The notes under the pieces: model-generated | The model's database searches: none | Seen by the model: only the letters and a program-made list of their open reading frames with translations | What the model was told of the DNA's origin: nothing | Assembly: GCA_958295695.1 (NCBI GenBank) | Contig: OY282363.1 | Coordinates: 1,617,403 to 1,681,402, forward strand | DNA length: 64,000 bases | Direction: 5' to 3' | Source: an uncultured Alphaproteobacteria bacterium | GTDB lineage: Bacteria > Pseudomonadota > Alphaproteobacteria > SP197 | Made by a program: the position numbers and the translations under genes | In this document: positions 1 through 9,246 of the stretch, one piece after another | Numbering within the stretch: position 1 is the first letter of the stretch | Layout of the letters: every line of letters starts with the position of its first letter

Positions 1-274
1 CGACGCCGAGGCCGCCGAGGCCGACCTGCGGCGCATGCTGCGCGACCTGAAGGCGAGGGCCCCGCGTCCGTGCGGCGGGCTCTACTTCAGTTGCCTCGCC
101 CGCGGTCCCGGCATGTTCGGCGAGGAGGGCCGGGAATTGGGAATCGTCGCGGAGGCGCTGGGCGACCTTCCCCTCGTCGGCTTCTTCGGCAACGGCGAGA
201 TCTCCTTCGACCGTCTCTACGCCTACACCGGCGTGCTCGCGCTGTTCCTGGAGCCCGACGGCGACCGTCGCTGA
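1..274 (+). CDS. FIST C-terminal domain protein, 5' end outside window
   Basis: Only the last 90 or so codons are present; the reading frame is open from base 2 and ends in TGA. The visible part has the FIST_C pattern: a hydrophobic strand followed by CLARGPGMFGEE, then a LGDLPLVGFFGNGEI segment and a final YTGVLALFL strand. FIST domains are sensory domains thought to bind small ligands such as amino acids, usually in signalling proteins, but the part that would show a partner output domain is off the window. It converges on the GMC oxidoreductase gene with about 50 bp between stop codons. I am fairly sure of the domain and cannot say what it controls. Confidence 0.75.
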   Translation, partial: DAEAAEADLRRMLRDLKARAPRPCGGLYFSCLARGPGMFGEEGRELGIVAEALGDLPLVGFFGNGEISFDRLYAYTGVLALFLEPDGDRR

Positions 275-324
275 GCGGCTTCGGTCCGGCGCGGGCGGAG
301 CCGCGGCCGGCGGCTTTCCGGCCC

Positions 325-1968
325 TTATCCGCCGTCGCCGGACGGCGCGGGCGTCGCGGTCAGCGTCCCGGCCACGGCGTCCGCGGCTCTCAGCGCGAGC
401 GCCGCGATGGTGAGCGTCGGATTGGCCGTCGAGGAGGTGGGGAAGGCTCCGGCGCCCACGAGGAACAGGTTGGGATGGTCGTGGCCGCGCAGGTCGCGGT
501 CCACCACGGACCGGCGTGGGTCGTCGCCCATGCGGGTCGTGCCGATGACGTGCCCCGCGCCCCGGAAGTCGTCGCCGTGGTGGATGTCCGTCGCGTTCAG
601 GCGCGCGAAGATCTCGTCGTGGATTTCCCGCGCCGCCGCGAGCCCGGCGCGCGAATAGTCGCCCACCCGGTAGTGCATCCGGGGCAGCGGGACGCCGTGG
701 AGGTCCCGGTCCCGCGCGTCCAGCGTCACCCGGTTCTCCGGCTCCGGCAGTTGCTCGGTCATCGCCGCGAGCTGCACGTGGCGGGACGCGCGATCGGCCA
801 CCGCCCGCCGCAGCGCCGCGCCGCGCAGACCTTCGCGCGACAGTGTGTCCGCGAGCGCGGTCGCTCCGCCCGTCGGCCAGTTCCAGCCGTCGTTGCTGAC
901 CTGGATGCGCAGGCTCGACCTGTCCCGCCGGAAGGCCCCGTCCCGGACGTTCTCGACGCCCGAGGTCGAGATCGGGCCGCGATAGGGCCAGACGGGCTCG
1001 CCGGCGACCGCCCAGCTCAGCTGGATCGGATGGTCCATCAGGTGGCGGCCCACCTGGTCGGATGCGTTGGCGACGCCGGCCGGGTGGCGCTCCGAACGGG
1101 AATGGAGCAGGAGGCGCGGGGTCTCGACCGCGTGGGCCGCCAGGATGTAGACCCGTCCTCGCGCGACGCCGACGGCGCCGTCCGGCCGGCGGAAACGGAT
1201 GGCCGAGACCCGGCCGTCGCCGTCGGTCTCGATGAACGTGGCCGTGGCGCGGTCGTGCAGGGCGGCGCCTTTCGCCTCCGCCCGGTCGAGATGGACGGTG
1301 GCGTCGTATTTGGCGGCCACCGGGCAGATCGGGATGCAGGTGGCGCTGCCGCAACAGGCGGGCCGCCCCTCCCGGTCCACGGAGTTGCGCGCCTGGGGCG
1401 TCGCCCGCACCCGGTAGGGCGTCCCGGCCAGCGCGCGCTCGTAGACCCGGTCGAGATAGGTCCGGGGGACCGGTGGCATCGGGAACGGCCCCGAGCGCGG
1501 CGAACCCAGGTCCTCGGCGGAGTCCCCGGCGACGCCGAGCTCCCGCTCGGCTTCCGTGTAGAACGGCTCCAGTTCGTCGTAGCCGATGGGCCAGTCCACG
1601 GCGCGGCCGTAGAGGGCCCGCATCCGGAAGTCGCTCGGCAGGTAGCGCACGCAGGTGCCGAGCCAGTGCCAGGAGGTGCCGCCGACCGCCTTCAGGTACG
1701 TGCTCTTGAACGGGTCCGGGCCGGCCTGCCGGTACCAGTGGTCGTTGTCGTGGCTGAGCGGGAAATCGGCGTCGGGCGACCGGTCGTAGGGGCTTTCGGG
1801 CGTCTTGATCGCCGCGTCCAGGAAGGTCTGGAAGGCGGCGGCGCGGTCCACCCGGGGGCCGGCCTCGAGGATGGCGACGCGCACGCCCATGCCGGCGAGG
1901 CGGTCGGCCAGCAGGGCGCCGGCGAAGCCCGAGCCGACGACGATCGCGTCCGCCTCGATCGCGGTCAT
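325..1968 (-). CDS. GMC-family FAD-dependent oxidoreductase (large catalytic subunit)
   Basis: A 547-residue flavoprotein of the glucose-methanol-choline family, probably oxidising an alcohol, sugar or polyol. The N-terminus has the FAD-binding GSGFAG motif and the following acidic residue in LEAGPR. A middle segment RPACCGSATCIPICP matches the cysteine-rich stretch that carries an iron-sulphur cluster in membrane-bound sugar dehydrogenases. The C-terminus has the GTTRMGDD and NPTLTIAALALRAAD motifs of the family. Its ATG overlaps the 3' end of the small-subunit gene by 4 bp, so the two are translationally coupled. No cytochrome c subunit gene follows, so the electron acceptor is not visible here. 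Substrate is unknown. Confidence 0.93.
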   Translation of the reverse strand: MTAIEADAIVVGSGFAGALLADRLAGMGVRVAILEAGPRVDRAAAFQTFLDAAIKTPESPYDRSPDADFPLSHDNDHWYRQAGPDPFKSTYLKAVGGTSWHWLGTCVRYLPSDFRMRALYGRAVDWPIGYDELEPFYTEAERELGVAGDSAEDLGSPRSGPFPMPPVPRTYLDRVYERALAGTPYRVRATPQARNSVDREGRPACCGSATCIPICPVAAKYDATVHLDRAEAKGAALHDRATATFIETDGDGRVSAIRFRRPDGAVGVARGRVYILAAHAVETPRLLLHSRSERHPAGVANASDQVGRHLMDHPIQLSWAVAGEPVWPYRGPISTSGVENVRDGAFRRDRSSLRIQVSNDGWNWPTGGATALADTLSREGLRGAALRRAVADRASRHVQLAAMTEQLPEPENRVTLDARDRDLHGVPLPRMHYRVGDYSRAGLAAAREIHDEIFARLNATDIHHGDDFRGAGHVIGTTRMGDDPRRSVVDRDLRGHDHPNLFLVGAGAFPTSSTANPTLTIAALALRAADAVAGTLTATPAPSGDGG

Positions 1969-2417
1969 GGCGCCGTTCCCGCGCCGCCCGGCGGTTCGCT
2001 CCAGTCGGCCGGTTCCGCGCTGCACAGGCCCGGCGGCTCGCCGTAGCCGAGCGCGCGCCAGACGAGCGCGTCGTGGAAGGTCCGGACCGCCGGGCCTCCG
2101 GCCGCCGGATGGACGCCGGAATACCAGGCGACGGCGATGCGGCGGGCGAGCTCGCCGTCCGCGTCCCCGTCCGTTCCCGACAGCAGGCGGTCGAGGCCCG
2201 CGCCGTCTCCCGCCGCCTCCAGCCCGTCGATCATGCCGAGAGCGAGTCCGGGGTCGATGGCTTCCTCCGGGAACCCCGTCAGCCGGGCCGAGAGCGACCG
2301 GAACCGCTCCACGCGGTCGCCGCCCCGCGCCGTCCCGGCCAGTCCGACCGCCGGGACCGAGGCGAGGGCGGCGGCGAAGCCGCGCCGCGTCATGGCCGTT
2401 CCCCCGTGCTCTTCCAT
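1965..2417 (-). CDS. Tat-exported small subunit of a membrane dehydrogenase (FAD-SLDH/fructose dehydrogenase small-subunit type)
   Basis: 150 residues with an N-terminal twin-arginine signal (TRRGFAAALASVPAVGLA), then a helical domain with the pattern of small subunits of sorbitol, fructose or gluconate dehydrogenases (FPEEAIDPGLA near the start; ARRIAVAWYSGVHP and VRTFHDALVWRALGY near the end). Such subunits escort the folded flavoprotein across the membrane by the Tat pathway. The start at 2417 is preferred because a GGAGGAGG ribosome-binding site lies 5 bases upstream; an internal ATG at 2393 would give a shorter n-region. It is followed directly, with a 4 bp overlap, by its GMC catalytic subunit. 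Confidence 0.75.
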   Translation of the reverse strand: MEEHGGTAMTRRGFAAALASVPAVGLAGTARGGDRVERFRSLSARLTGFPEEAIDPGLALGMIDGLEAAGDGAGLDRLLSGTDGDADGELARRIAVAWYSGVHPAAGGPAVRTFHDALVWRALGYGEPPGLCSAEPADWSEPPGGAGTAP

Positions 2418-2498
2418 CCCGGCCTCCTCCGGCGCGAAGCCTACGGGCCGCGCCCCGGCCTTGCAAGACGAGGGTTCCCCGTTCCCCGCCCAATCTCT

Positions 2499-2540
2499 CC
2501 CTCACCCCGAGGCGCGCCCCCGCGGGGGCGCGTATCGAAA
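2499..2540. repeat. REP-like palindromic element, copy A
   Basis: An intergenic element with the pattern CTCACCCCGAG, a GC-rich palindrome, then GCGCGTATCGA. The core at 2513-2532 is a perfect 20 bp palindrome. It sits between the start of the dehydrogenase small subunit and the end of the aminotransferase gene. The same layout recurs at 5002-5050 and, inverted and diverged, at 9935-9975. Confidence 0.55.
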
Positions 2541-2621
2541 GCCCGTCCCGAGCCTGCCGAAAGGGGCGGGATAAGGGAGGGACCTCTCCGCCCCGCGCCC
2601 GTCCCGTCCGGGCCGGGCCCG

Positions 2622-3941
2622 TCACGGCCTCCAGGACGCGATGGCCCGGTCGATGGTGGGGCCGAGCAGGGCGGCGATCTCGTCGATCTCGTCGCGCGTC
2701 GCGGTGTAGGGCGGCGACACGATGAACTGGTCGCCCCTGACGCCGTCCACGTTGCCGCCGGTCGGGTAGACGATGAGGCCGTTGTCGAAGCCGGCCTTCA
2801 TGACGCGCTGGAACATGCGCGCCTCGGGGTCGAACGGCTCCTTCGTCTCGCGGTCCTCGACGAGCTCGACGCCCTGGAGGAAGCCGCGGCCGCGGATGTC
2901 GCCGACATGGGGATGCCGGCCCAGGGCCTCCTCCAGGCGGGCGCGGAGATAGGGTCCGTCCTCCGCCACCTTCCGCACGAGGCCGTCGCGCTCGACGATG
3001 CGCTGGACGGCGACGCCCGCGGCGCAGGACGCGGTGTGCGCGGTGAAGGTGTGGCCCGTGACCGGCGCGCCGTGGACCCGGTAGATCGGTTCGGCCACCC
3101 TCTCGGAATAGACGCAGGCGCCGAGCGGCAGGTAGCCGCCGCCCAGCCCCTTGGCGACCGGCATGAGGTCGGGCTCGACGCCGTCGTGCTCCAGCGCGCG
3201 CCACGTGCCGCAGCGGCCGACGCCGCACATCACCTCGTCGGCGATCATCAGGACGCCGTGGCGGTCGCAGATGTCGCGGACGCGCCGGGCGTAGCCGTCC
3301 GGCGCGGGCACGGCGCCGCCGGCGGCGCCGACGACGGGTTCGAAGATGAAGGCGGCGACGTTCGCCGCGCCACGCCGTTCGATCTCCTCCTCGAGCTCGT
3401 TGGCGCAGTGCTCGGCCACGTCGCCGGGCGCCACGCCCTCCGGCGGCCGGTAGGCGTTGACCGGCGACAGGCGGCCGACCTCCAGGAGCGAGCCGATGTA
3501 GGGCGCCTGGCGGGCCAGGAAGCCGGAGACGGAGAGCGCGCCCAGGGTGTTGCCGTGCCAGGAGCGCTCGCGGCTTATGAAGCGGCGGCGCGACATCTCG
3601 CCCCGGGCCGCGTGGTGCTGGAGGGCGAGCTTCAGGCAGCCCTCGACCGCTTCCGAGCCGCCCGTCGTGAAGATCGTGTGCTTGAGGCCGCCGCCGGCGC
3701 GCCCGCGGACGATCCCGGCCAGTTCCTCGGCGGCGTCGCTGCGGAAGTGGTAGCGGTAGCCGAAGGCGATGCGGTCGAGCTGGTCCTTGATCGCCCGGTT
3801 CACCTCCTCGTCGCCGTGGCCGATGCAGAAGGTCGCCGGCCCGCCCGAGGCGTCGATGTAGCGCCGGCCGTCCCGGTCGTAGACGTGGAGGCCCTTGCCC
3901 CATGCGATCTTGGGCAGGGCGGCGAGCGGATCGTCGACCAT
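2622..3941 (-). CDS. Class III aminotransferase (aspartate aminotransferase family)
   Basis: A 439-residue PLP-dependent fold-type I transaminase of class III, which usually moves amino groups from omega-amino acids, diamines or amines to a keto acid. Visible family features are the cofactor-phosphate segment TGGSEAVEGCLKLA, the IADEVMCGVGRCG motif with the PLP-ring aspartate, and the Schiff-base lysine at about residue 264 in MPVAKGLGGGYLPLG, followed by the GHTFTAHTASCAAG segment. The start at 3941 fits the family N-terminus (DPLAALPKIAWGKG); no strong ribosome-binding site precedes it. It is divergent from the EamA gene, 118 bp away, which could export a product or take up a substrate; that link is only proximity. 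Confidence 0.93.
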   Translation of the reverse strand: MVDDPLAALPKIAWGKGLHVYDRDGRRYIDASGGPATFCIGHGDEEVNRAIKDQLDRIAFGYRYHFRSDAAEELAGIVRGRAGGGLKHTIFTTGGSEAVEGCLKLALQHHAARGEMSRRRFISRERSWHGNTLGALSVSGFLARQAPYIGSLLEVGRLSPVNAYRPPEGVAPGDVAEHCANELEEEIERRGAANVAAFIFEPVVGAAGGAVPAPDGYARRVRDICDRHGVLMIADEVMCGVGRCGTWRALEHDGVEPDLMPVAKGLGGGYLPLGACVYSERVAEPIYRVHGAPVTGHTFTAHTASCAAGVAVQRIVERDGLVRKVAEDGPYLRARLEEALGRHPHVGDIRGRGFLQGVELVEDRETKEPFDPEARMFQRVMKAGFDNGLIVYPTGGNVDGVRGDQFIVSPPYTATRDEIDEIAALLGPTIDRAIASWRP

Positions 3942-4059
3942 GGCCGGAGTCCCGGAGCCGGTGAGGGGGCCGCGATAGCGCGTGCGCGCGCGGCGCGCAA
4001 CGTCTCGCGCCCGTCGGGCATATCTGCGACCATCGCCCCCGGACGGCCGGGGAGGGGAC

Positions 4060-4968
4060 ATGGCGGCGCGGACGCCCGCCCGCGCGACGTGGACCGCGTT
4101 CGCGCTGCTCGTCCCGATGGGCGCGGCCTGGGGGCTGGAGTTCTCCATGCTCAAGCTCGCCGCGCGGGCGGGCTACCCGGAGGCCGGCGCCCTGGCGGCC
4201 ATGCTGGCCATCGTCGCCGCGGCCTACTGGGTCGCGATCGCCTGGCGCGGGGCGTGGTTCCGGCCGACGCGCCGGATCGTCGTCTTCCTGCTCGCGGTCG
4301 CCACGCTCGGCTACGTCCTGCCGCTGCTGGCGGCGCTCTTCGCGGCGCGCCATGTCGACGCCGGCGTCATGACGCTGGTCGCGTCCTTCACGCCCATCGT
4401 CGCCGTGGCGACCGCGCTCGCCTTCCGCACGGAGCGGGTCTCGCCCCGGCGCGTCCTGGCGGTGGTCCTCGGCATGGCCTCGGCGACGATCGTGCTCCTC
4501 CCCGATGCGGGCCCGCCGCAAGCGGGCGCGCTGGCCTGGCTGCTGGTCGTCTTCGTCGTCCCGCTGACCTACGGCGTCGAGTCGGTCTATGTCTCGGTCG
4601 CCTGGCCCGACGGTCTCACGCCGCTCCAGATCGGCGCGGGCCAGGCGCTCGTCGCGCTCCTCGCCGTGGTCCCCATCCACCTCGCGCTGGAGCCGCCGAT
4701 GGCCTACGACCCGGACTGGAACGCCGGGCAGATCGCCATCGCGGTCATGGCCGCCTGCCTGCTGGTCGAGGTCTTCCTCTATTTCTTCATCATCCGCGCC
4801 ACGGGGGGCGTGCTGGTCTCGTTCGGCCTCTACGTCTCGCTGTTCGCCGGGATCGCCTGGGGCGCCGTCCTCTTCGGCGAGCGGCTCGACGCCGCCACGT
4901 GGCTCGCCGTCGGCGTCCTCGCGGCCGGCCTCGCCCTGGCGGCGCCCCGCGCCGGCGCCTCGGAGTGA
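4060..4968 (+). CDS. EamA/DMT-family membrane transporter
   Basis: 302 residues made of about ten hydrophobic helices arranged as two EamA repeats, as in drug/metabolite exporters of the RhaT/YdcZ type. The first repeat starts at WTAFALLVPMGAAWG and the second after the VVFVVPLTYGVESVY segment. The ATG at 4060 follows a GGGGAGGGGAC ribosome-binding site at good spacing, so the longer upstream frame is not used. The gene is divergent from a class III aminotransferase, which suggests but does not show a shared amine or amino-acid substrate. Substrate cannot be read from sequence. Confidence 0.93.
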   Translation: MAARTPARATWTAFALLVPMGAAWGLEFSMLKLAARAGYPEAGALAAMLAIVAAAYWVAIAWRGAWFRPTRRIVVFLLAVATLGYVLPLLAALFAARHVDAGVMTLVASFTPIVAVATALAFRTERVSPRRVLAVVLGMASATIVLLPDAGPPQAGALAWLLVVFVVPLTYGVESVYVSVAWPDGLTPLQIGAGQALVALLAVVPIHLALEPPMAYDPDWNAGQIAIAVMAACLLVEVFLYFFIIRATGGVLVSFGLYVSLFAGIAWGAVLFGERLDAATWLAVGVLAAGLALAAPRAGASE

Positions 4969-5001
4969 GGGAGGTTTTTGGATGGGGACAAGGCGCACAA
5001 T

Positions 5002-5050
5002 CCCCTCATCCCGAGTAGCGCCCGAAGGGGCGCGTATCGAGGGACGCCCC
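5002..5050. repeat. REP-like palindromic element, copy B
   Basis: CCCCTCATCCCGAG followed by a GCGCCC-GAA-GGGGCGC hairpin and CGTATCGAGGG. It has the same organisation as copies A and C and lies in the 314 bp gap between the EamA gene and the MmeI-like gene. The rest of that gap shows no gene that I can support. Confidence 0.6.
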
Positions 5051-5282
5051 TTCGGAGCGCGCCGGGACCCGCCGTTTGATGGCGCCGCGGGCGCCCTGTA
5101 GGGTCCGGCCCGACCGGAACGGAGGACGCGGCCATGGCGAGCACCGCGATCCGCGATCGCGACGCGAAAACCCGGCTTCGCGCGCGCGAGGCGGTCGTCC
5201 GCGAGGGGGGCCGCCGCGCGAGCCGTCCGGGTTCGATCGAGGCGGCGGGCTCGACCCTTCCGCGCCGCGAGCCTCCGCGCCG

Positions 5283-8129
5283 ATGACGCCCGCCGCCTTC
5301 ATCGCCAAGTGGCGGGCGTCGGCGTTGAAGGAGCGCTCGGCGGCGCAGGAGCACTTCATCGACCTGTGCCGCCTGCTGGGCGAGCCGACGCCGGCGGAGG
5401 CCGACCCGGCGGGCGAGCGTTACTGCTTCGAGCGCGGGGCGCGCAAGGACACCGGCGGCGAGGGCTGGGCCGACGTGTGGAAGCGGGGCTGCTTCGCCTG
5501 GGAATACAAGGGCCGGCGCGCCGACCTCGACGCCGCCTTCAACCAGCTCCGGCAGTACGCCCTGGCGCTGGAGAACCCGCCGCTCCTGATCGTCTCGGAC
5601 ATGGCGCGGTTCCGCATCCGCACGGCCTGGACCAACAGCGTGAGCGAGACCCACGAGTTCGCGCTGGACGACCTCGCCGACGCCGCCGTGCGCGACAAGC
5701 TCAAGTGGGCGATGTCGGACCCGGAGCGGCTGCGGCCCGGCGAGAGCCGGCGGGCGCTGACCGAGCGCGCGGCGGCGGCCTTCGCGGCGCTGGCCCAGGG
5801 CTTGCGCGGTCGCGGCCACGCGGCGCCGGCGGTGGCGCACTTCGTGAACCGGCTGGTGTTCTGCATGTTCGCCGAGGATGTCGGCCTGCTGCCCGGCGCC
5901 ATGTTCACCCGGATGCTGGAGCACGCGCGCCGCCGGCCGGAAGACTTCGCGGATCTCGCGCGGGACCTGTTCGGCGCCATGGCGAAGGGCGGCCGGGTCG
6001 GCTTCGAGGCGGTGCCTTGGTTCGACGGCGGCCTGTTCGACGACGATGCCGCCCTGCCGCTGGAGAGGGGAGAGATCGAGGCCGCGCTGGAGGCCGCGGC
6101 GCTCGACTGGTCGGAGATCGACCCGTCGATCCTCGGCACGCTGTTCGAGCGCGGACTGGACCCGGACAAGCGTTCGCAGCTCGGCGCGCACTACACCGAC
6201 CGCGACAAGATCGTGGCGATCGTGGAGCCGGTGGTGGTCCGGCCCTTGCTCGCCGAATGGGAGGCGGCGAAGGCGGAGATCGCGGACCGTCTCGAACGGG
6301 CGGACGCGGCCCGGTCGCGAGCGGCGCGTACGCGGCGGCGGGGCGAGGCGGAGCGCCTGTATCGCGCCTTCCTGGAACGGCTGCGCGCCTTCACGGTGCT
6401 CGACCCCGCCTGCGGCTCCGGCAACTTCCTCTATCTGGCGCTCCACGCGCTCAAGGACATCGAGCACCGGGCGCAGCTCGAGGCCGAGGCGATGGGGCTG
6501 CAACGGGCGTTCCCGGCGGTCGGCCCGGCCAACGTGAAGGGGATCGAGCTCAACCCCTACGCCGCCGAACTGGCCCGCGTGTCGGTCTGGATCGGCGAGA
6601 TCCAGTGGATGCGCCGCAACGGGTTTGCCGAGCCGCGGGACCCGGTCCTGAAGCCGCTCGACACCATCGAATGCCGCGACGCGATCCTCGCGCCCGACGG
6701 AACGGAGCCGGACTGGCCGGACGCCGACGTCGCGATCGGCAATCCGCCGTTCCTGGGCTATTCCCCAATGCGGGAGTCGCTCGGCGACGAATACACCGAA
6801 AAGGTTCGTAAACTCTACGAAGGCTCCGTTCCCGCGTTCGCCGACCTCGTCTGCTACTGGTTCCACAAGGCCGGCGCGTTGGTGGCTCAAGGCAAAGTCG
6901 TTCGCGCCGGTCTTGTGGCGACCAACTCGATCCGGGGCGGGCGCAACCGCGCGGTGCTGGACCGGATCGTCAAAGCCGCAGCGATATTCGATGCGTGGTC
7001 CGACGAACCCTGGGTGATCGACGGGGCCGCCGTGCGCGTCTCGCTGATTTGCTTCACCCGGAAAACCGCCAACCTCGCTTCGCACCTGAATGGCGAGGCC
7101 GTGTCGCGCATCAATGCCGATCTCACCATGACGGAGACCGACCTCACGAGCGCGGCAAAGCTTGCTCGCAATCGCGCCGCGGCATTCGTTGGCGGCATGA
7201 AGAAAGGGAACTTCGACGTTCCGGGCGATCTGGCGCGCGAATGGCTGCGCCTGCCCGCGAACCCGAACGGGCGACCCAACGCCGATGTGCTCAAGCCGTG
7301 GATGAACGGAATGGACGCGACACGTCGTCCGGCGGGCAAGTGGATCGTCGATTTCGGGCACCGGATGGGCGAGGCCGACGCCGCGCTCTACGAAGCGCCG
7401 TTCGCCCATGTCGTGAACCATGTGAAGTCGGCGCGGGACAGCAATCGTCGCGGCGATTTACAGCGGAATTGGTGGCGACACGACCGCTCTGGGCAGACGA
7501 TGTTCGAGCGGATTGCCGCACTGACGCGCTACATCGCCACGCCCCGCGTCGCCAAGCACCGGCTGTTCGTCTGGCTCGACGCCCGCGTCTGCCCGGATTG
7601 CCAACTGATCGTCATCGCCCGCGACGACGACACGACCTTCGGCGTCCTGCACAGCCGGTTTCACGAGGCGTGGTCGCTTCGGCTGGGCACGTGGCTCGGC
7701 AAGGGCAACGACCCCCGCTACACCCCGACCACCACCTTCGAGACCTTCCCCTTCCCGGACGGCCTCTCCCCCGACATCCCCGCCGCCGACTACGCCGACG
7801 ACCCGCGCGCCATCGCCATCGCCGAAGCCGCGCGGCGGCTGGTCGCGCTGCGCGACCGCTGGCTCCACCCGCCCGAATGGGTGGACTGGCGGAACGAGCC
7901 GGTCCCCGGCTATCCCCGGCGCCCCGTTCCCCGAGACGAAGCCGCGGCGAAGGCGCTCAAGGCCCGCACCCTCACCGCCCTCTACAACGCCCGCCCCCAA
8001 TGGCTCGCCGACGCCCACGCCGCGCTGGACGCCACGGTCGCCGCGGCCTATGGCTGGGACGCGGACATCGCCGAGGACGAGGCGCTGCGGGAGCTGCTGG
8101 AGCGCAATCGGACCCGCGACCGCCCCTAA
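5283..8129 (+). CDS. MmeI-like (type IIL) fused DNA methyltransferase/endonuclease
   Basis: 948 residues, close to the size of MmeI-family single-chain restriction-modification enzymes, which methylate one strand of an asymmetric site and cut downstream. Near the N-terminus D64, E74 and K76 form the D-X9-EXK nuclease motif typical of MmeI. A helical spacer follows, then a gamma-class amino-methyltransferase: motif I DPACGSGNF begins at residue 374 and the catalytic NPPF is at residue 487. After that come a target-recognition region (about 620-800) and a C-terminal helical region. The start at 5283 is chosen because the preceding open frame is low-complexity Arg/Gly/Pro. A single gene gives both activities, so no separate R or S subunit is needed. 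The next genes are also defence-like. The recognition site cannot be read from sequence. Confidence 0.88.
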   Translation: MTPAAFIAKWRASALKERSAAQEHFIDLCRLLGEPTPAEADPAGERYCFERGARKDTGGEGWADVWKRGCFAWEYKGRRADLDAAFNQLRQYALALENPPLLIVSDMARFRIRTAWTNSVSETHEFALDDLADAAVRDKLKWAMSDPERLRPGESRRALTERAAAAFAALAQGLRGRGHAAPAVAHFVNRLVFCMFAEDVGLLPGAMFTRMLEHARRRPEDFADLARDLFGAMAKGGRVGFEAVPWFDGGLFDDDAALPLERGEIEAALEAAALDWSEIDPSILGTLFERGLDPDKRSQLGAHYTDRDKIVAIVEPVVVRPLLAEWEAAKAEIADRLERADAARSRAARTRRRGEAERLYRAFLERLRAFTVLDPACGSGNFLYLALHALKDIEHRAQLEAEAMGLQRAFPAVGPANVKGIELNPYAAELARVSVWIGEIQWMRRNGFAEPRDPVLKPLDTIECRDAILAPDGTEPDWPDADVAIGNPPFLGYSPMRESLGDEYTEKVRKLYEGSVPAFADLVCYWFHKAGALVAQGKVVRAGLVATNSIRGGRNRAVLDRIVKAAAIFDAWSDEPWVIDGAAVRVSLICFTRKTANLASHLNGEAVSRINADLTMTETDLTSAAKLARNRAAAFVGGMKKGNFDVPGDLAREWLRLPANPNGRPNADVLKPWMNGMDATRRPAGKWIVDFGHRMGEADAALYEAPFAHVVNHVKSARDSNRRGDLQRNWWRHDRSGQTMFERIAALTRYIATPRVAKHRLFVWLDARVCPDCQLIVIARDDDTTFGVLHSRFHEAWSLRLGTWLGKGNDPRYTPTTTFETFPFPDGLSPDIPAADYADDPRAIAIAEAARRLVALRDRWLHPPEWVDWRNEPVPGYPRRPVPRDEAAAKALKARTLTALYNARPQWLADAHAALDATVAAAYGWDADIAEDEALRELLERNRTRDRP

Positions 8130-8190
8130 CTTGAAATGCACCTGAGTTTGCCGCACTCTTGGCAAAATGATCGAGCGACGGAGGAACGGG

Positions 8191-9246
8191 ATGGCTTTCC
8201 TCAGCAGTTTCGAGGCTGTTCGCTACCGTGGGATAGACGGTCTTTCTTTTCCTCGCCTTACGCACGTCAACTTGGTGACCGGTGTGAACGGCATCGGCAA
8301 GACGGCGGTGATCGAAGCGATGTGGCTGTTCACCGGACGATACAATACATCGTTGTTGTGGAATCTTAATGTGCAGCGCTCTAACAGGTCAGTCTTGGAT
8401 CCTGTTGCCAAATTGACGAGCGGCTCTCTGGAACTAAAGGGCGTGGAGAAAGGATTGCCATGTAGTTTGAAAGCCACCTTCAAGAAAGTCGCGGACGTTG
8501 CAGCGATCAGGGCGACACCGATCGGACATCCAGCCGAGGGCGGTTTCATGGGGTCGCCCGTAGCGGGGCAGCTCCGAACAGAATTGGACGAAACCTCCAC
8601 GGAGCAACAGATTACGGGAATGCATGCAACTCCTTGGGGAGCGGTCGTGTTCCACACACCAGAGCCAGCAGGGGAAAGGCCGAACAGCACTATCCTGAGC
8701 ACAGGATTTCAACATGAAACACCGAAGAACTATCTTCAGATACATTCGGATATGGTAAGACAGAATCGCAAAGATGGACTCAGAAGTGCAATCAACCTTA
8801 TCCTGCCGAAAGTCCGCGATGTGGAAATCCTGACTGACGAAACAGGAGAATCTTACCTGTCGGCTGTTACGGACGGTGGCGTACAGTTACCGCTCCACGA
8901 TCTCGGAGGAGGAGTCGTTCGATTGTATCAGTTGTTTCTCAGCTTCTTCGTTTCTCGTCACGGCATGCTTCTTGCGGACGAAGTGGAAAACGGCCTTCAT
9001 CATTCCGTGTTGGGGGATGTCTGGACACACGTTCGTGCTTGGCTGCGCCAGTGGAATGTACAGCTGGTGGCGACGACCCACAGCGGCGAATGCATCCAAG
9101 CGGCGATGGCCGCGTTCGAGGACGCGCCGGACGATCTGGCGATCCACAAGCTCTTCAGGAACGAGGAAACGGGAAACGTCGATGTCACGACCTTCACCGG
9201 CGAGGCGCTCGAGGGCGCGCGCAATCTCAACTTGGAGACCCGGTGA
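8191..9246 (+). CDS. OLD/AriA-like ABC-class AAA ATPase, probable anti-phage component
   Basis: 351 residues with all landmarks of an ABC-type ATPase of the AAA_15/AAA_21 group: Walker A GVNGIGKT (31-38), a signature-like DLGGGVVR, Walker B LLADEVENG with D263 and catalytic E264, and an H-loop at H297 (VATTHSGE). It lacks a C-terminal TOPRIM domain; that function is in the next gene, which overlaps it by one base (TGATG). This split layout is the one known for PARIS-type systems (AriA ATPase plus AriB TOPRIM), although the partner here is DUF3226 rather than DUF4435. The start at 8191 follows GGAGG by 6 bases; an upstream ATG at 8167 has no such site. Base composition is less GC-rich (8.2-9.0 kb) than the neighbours, which suggests horizontal arrival. 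Confidence 0.88.
   Translation: MAFLSSFEAVRYRGIDGLSFPRLTHVNLVTGVNGIGKTAVIEAMWLFTGRYNTSLLWNLNVQRSNRSVLDPVAKLTSGSLELKGVEKGLPCSLKATFKKVADVAAIRATPIGHPAEGGFMGSPVAGQLRTELDETSTEQQITGMHATPWGAVVFHTPEPAGERPNSTILSTGFQHETPKNYLQIHSDMVRQNRKDGLRSAINLILPKVRDVEILTDETGESYLSAVTDGGVQLPLHDLGGGVVRLYQLFLSFFVSRHGMLLADEVENGLHHSVLGDVWTHVRAWLRQWNVQLVATTHSGECIQAAMAAFEDAPDDLAIHKLFRNEETGNVDVTTFTGEALEGARNLNLETR

Noticed and set aside
70..5018. Long frames on the plus strand opposite the dehydrogenase and aminotransferase genes
   Set aside because: They are shadows of well-supported minus-strand genes with no protein similarity of their own.
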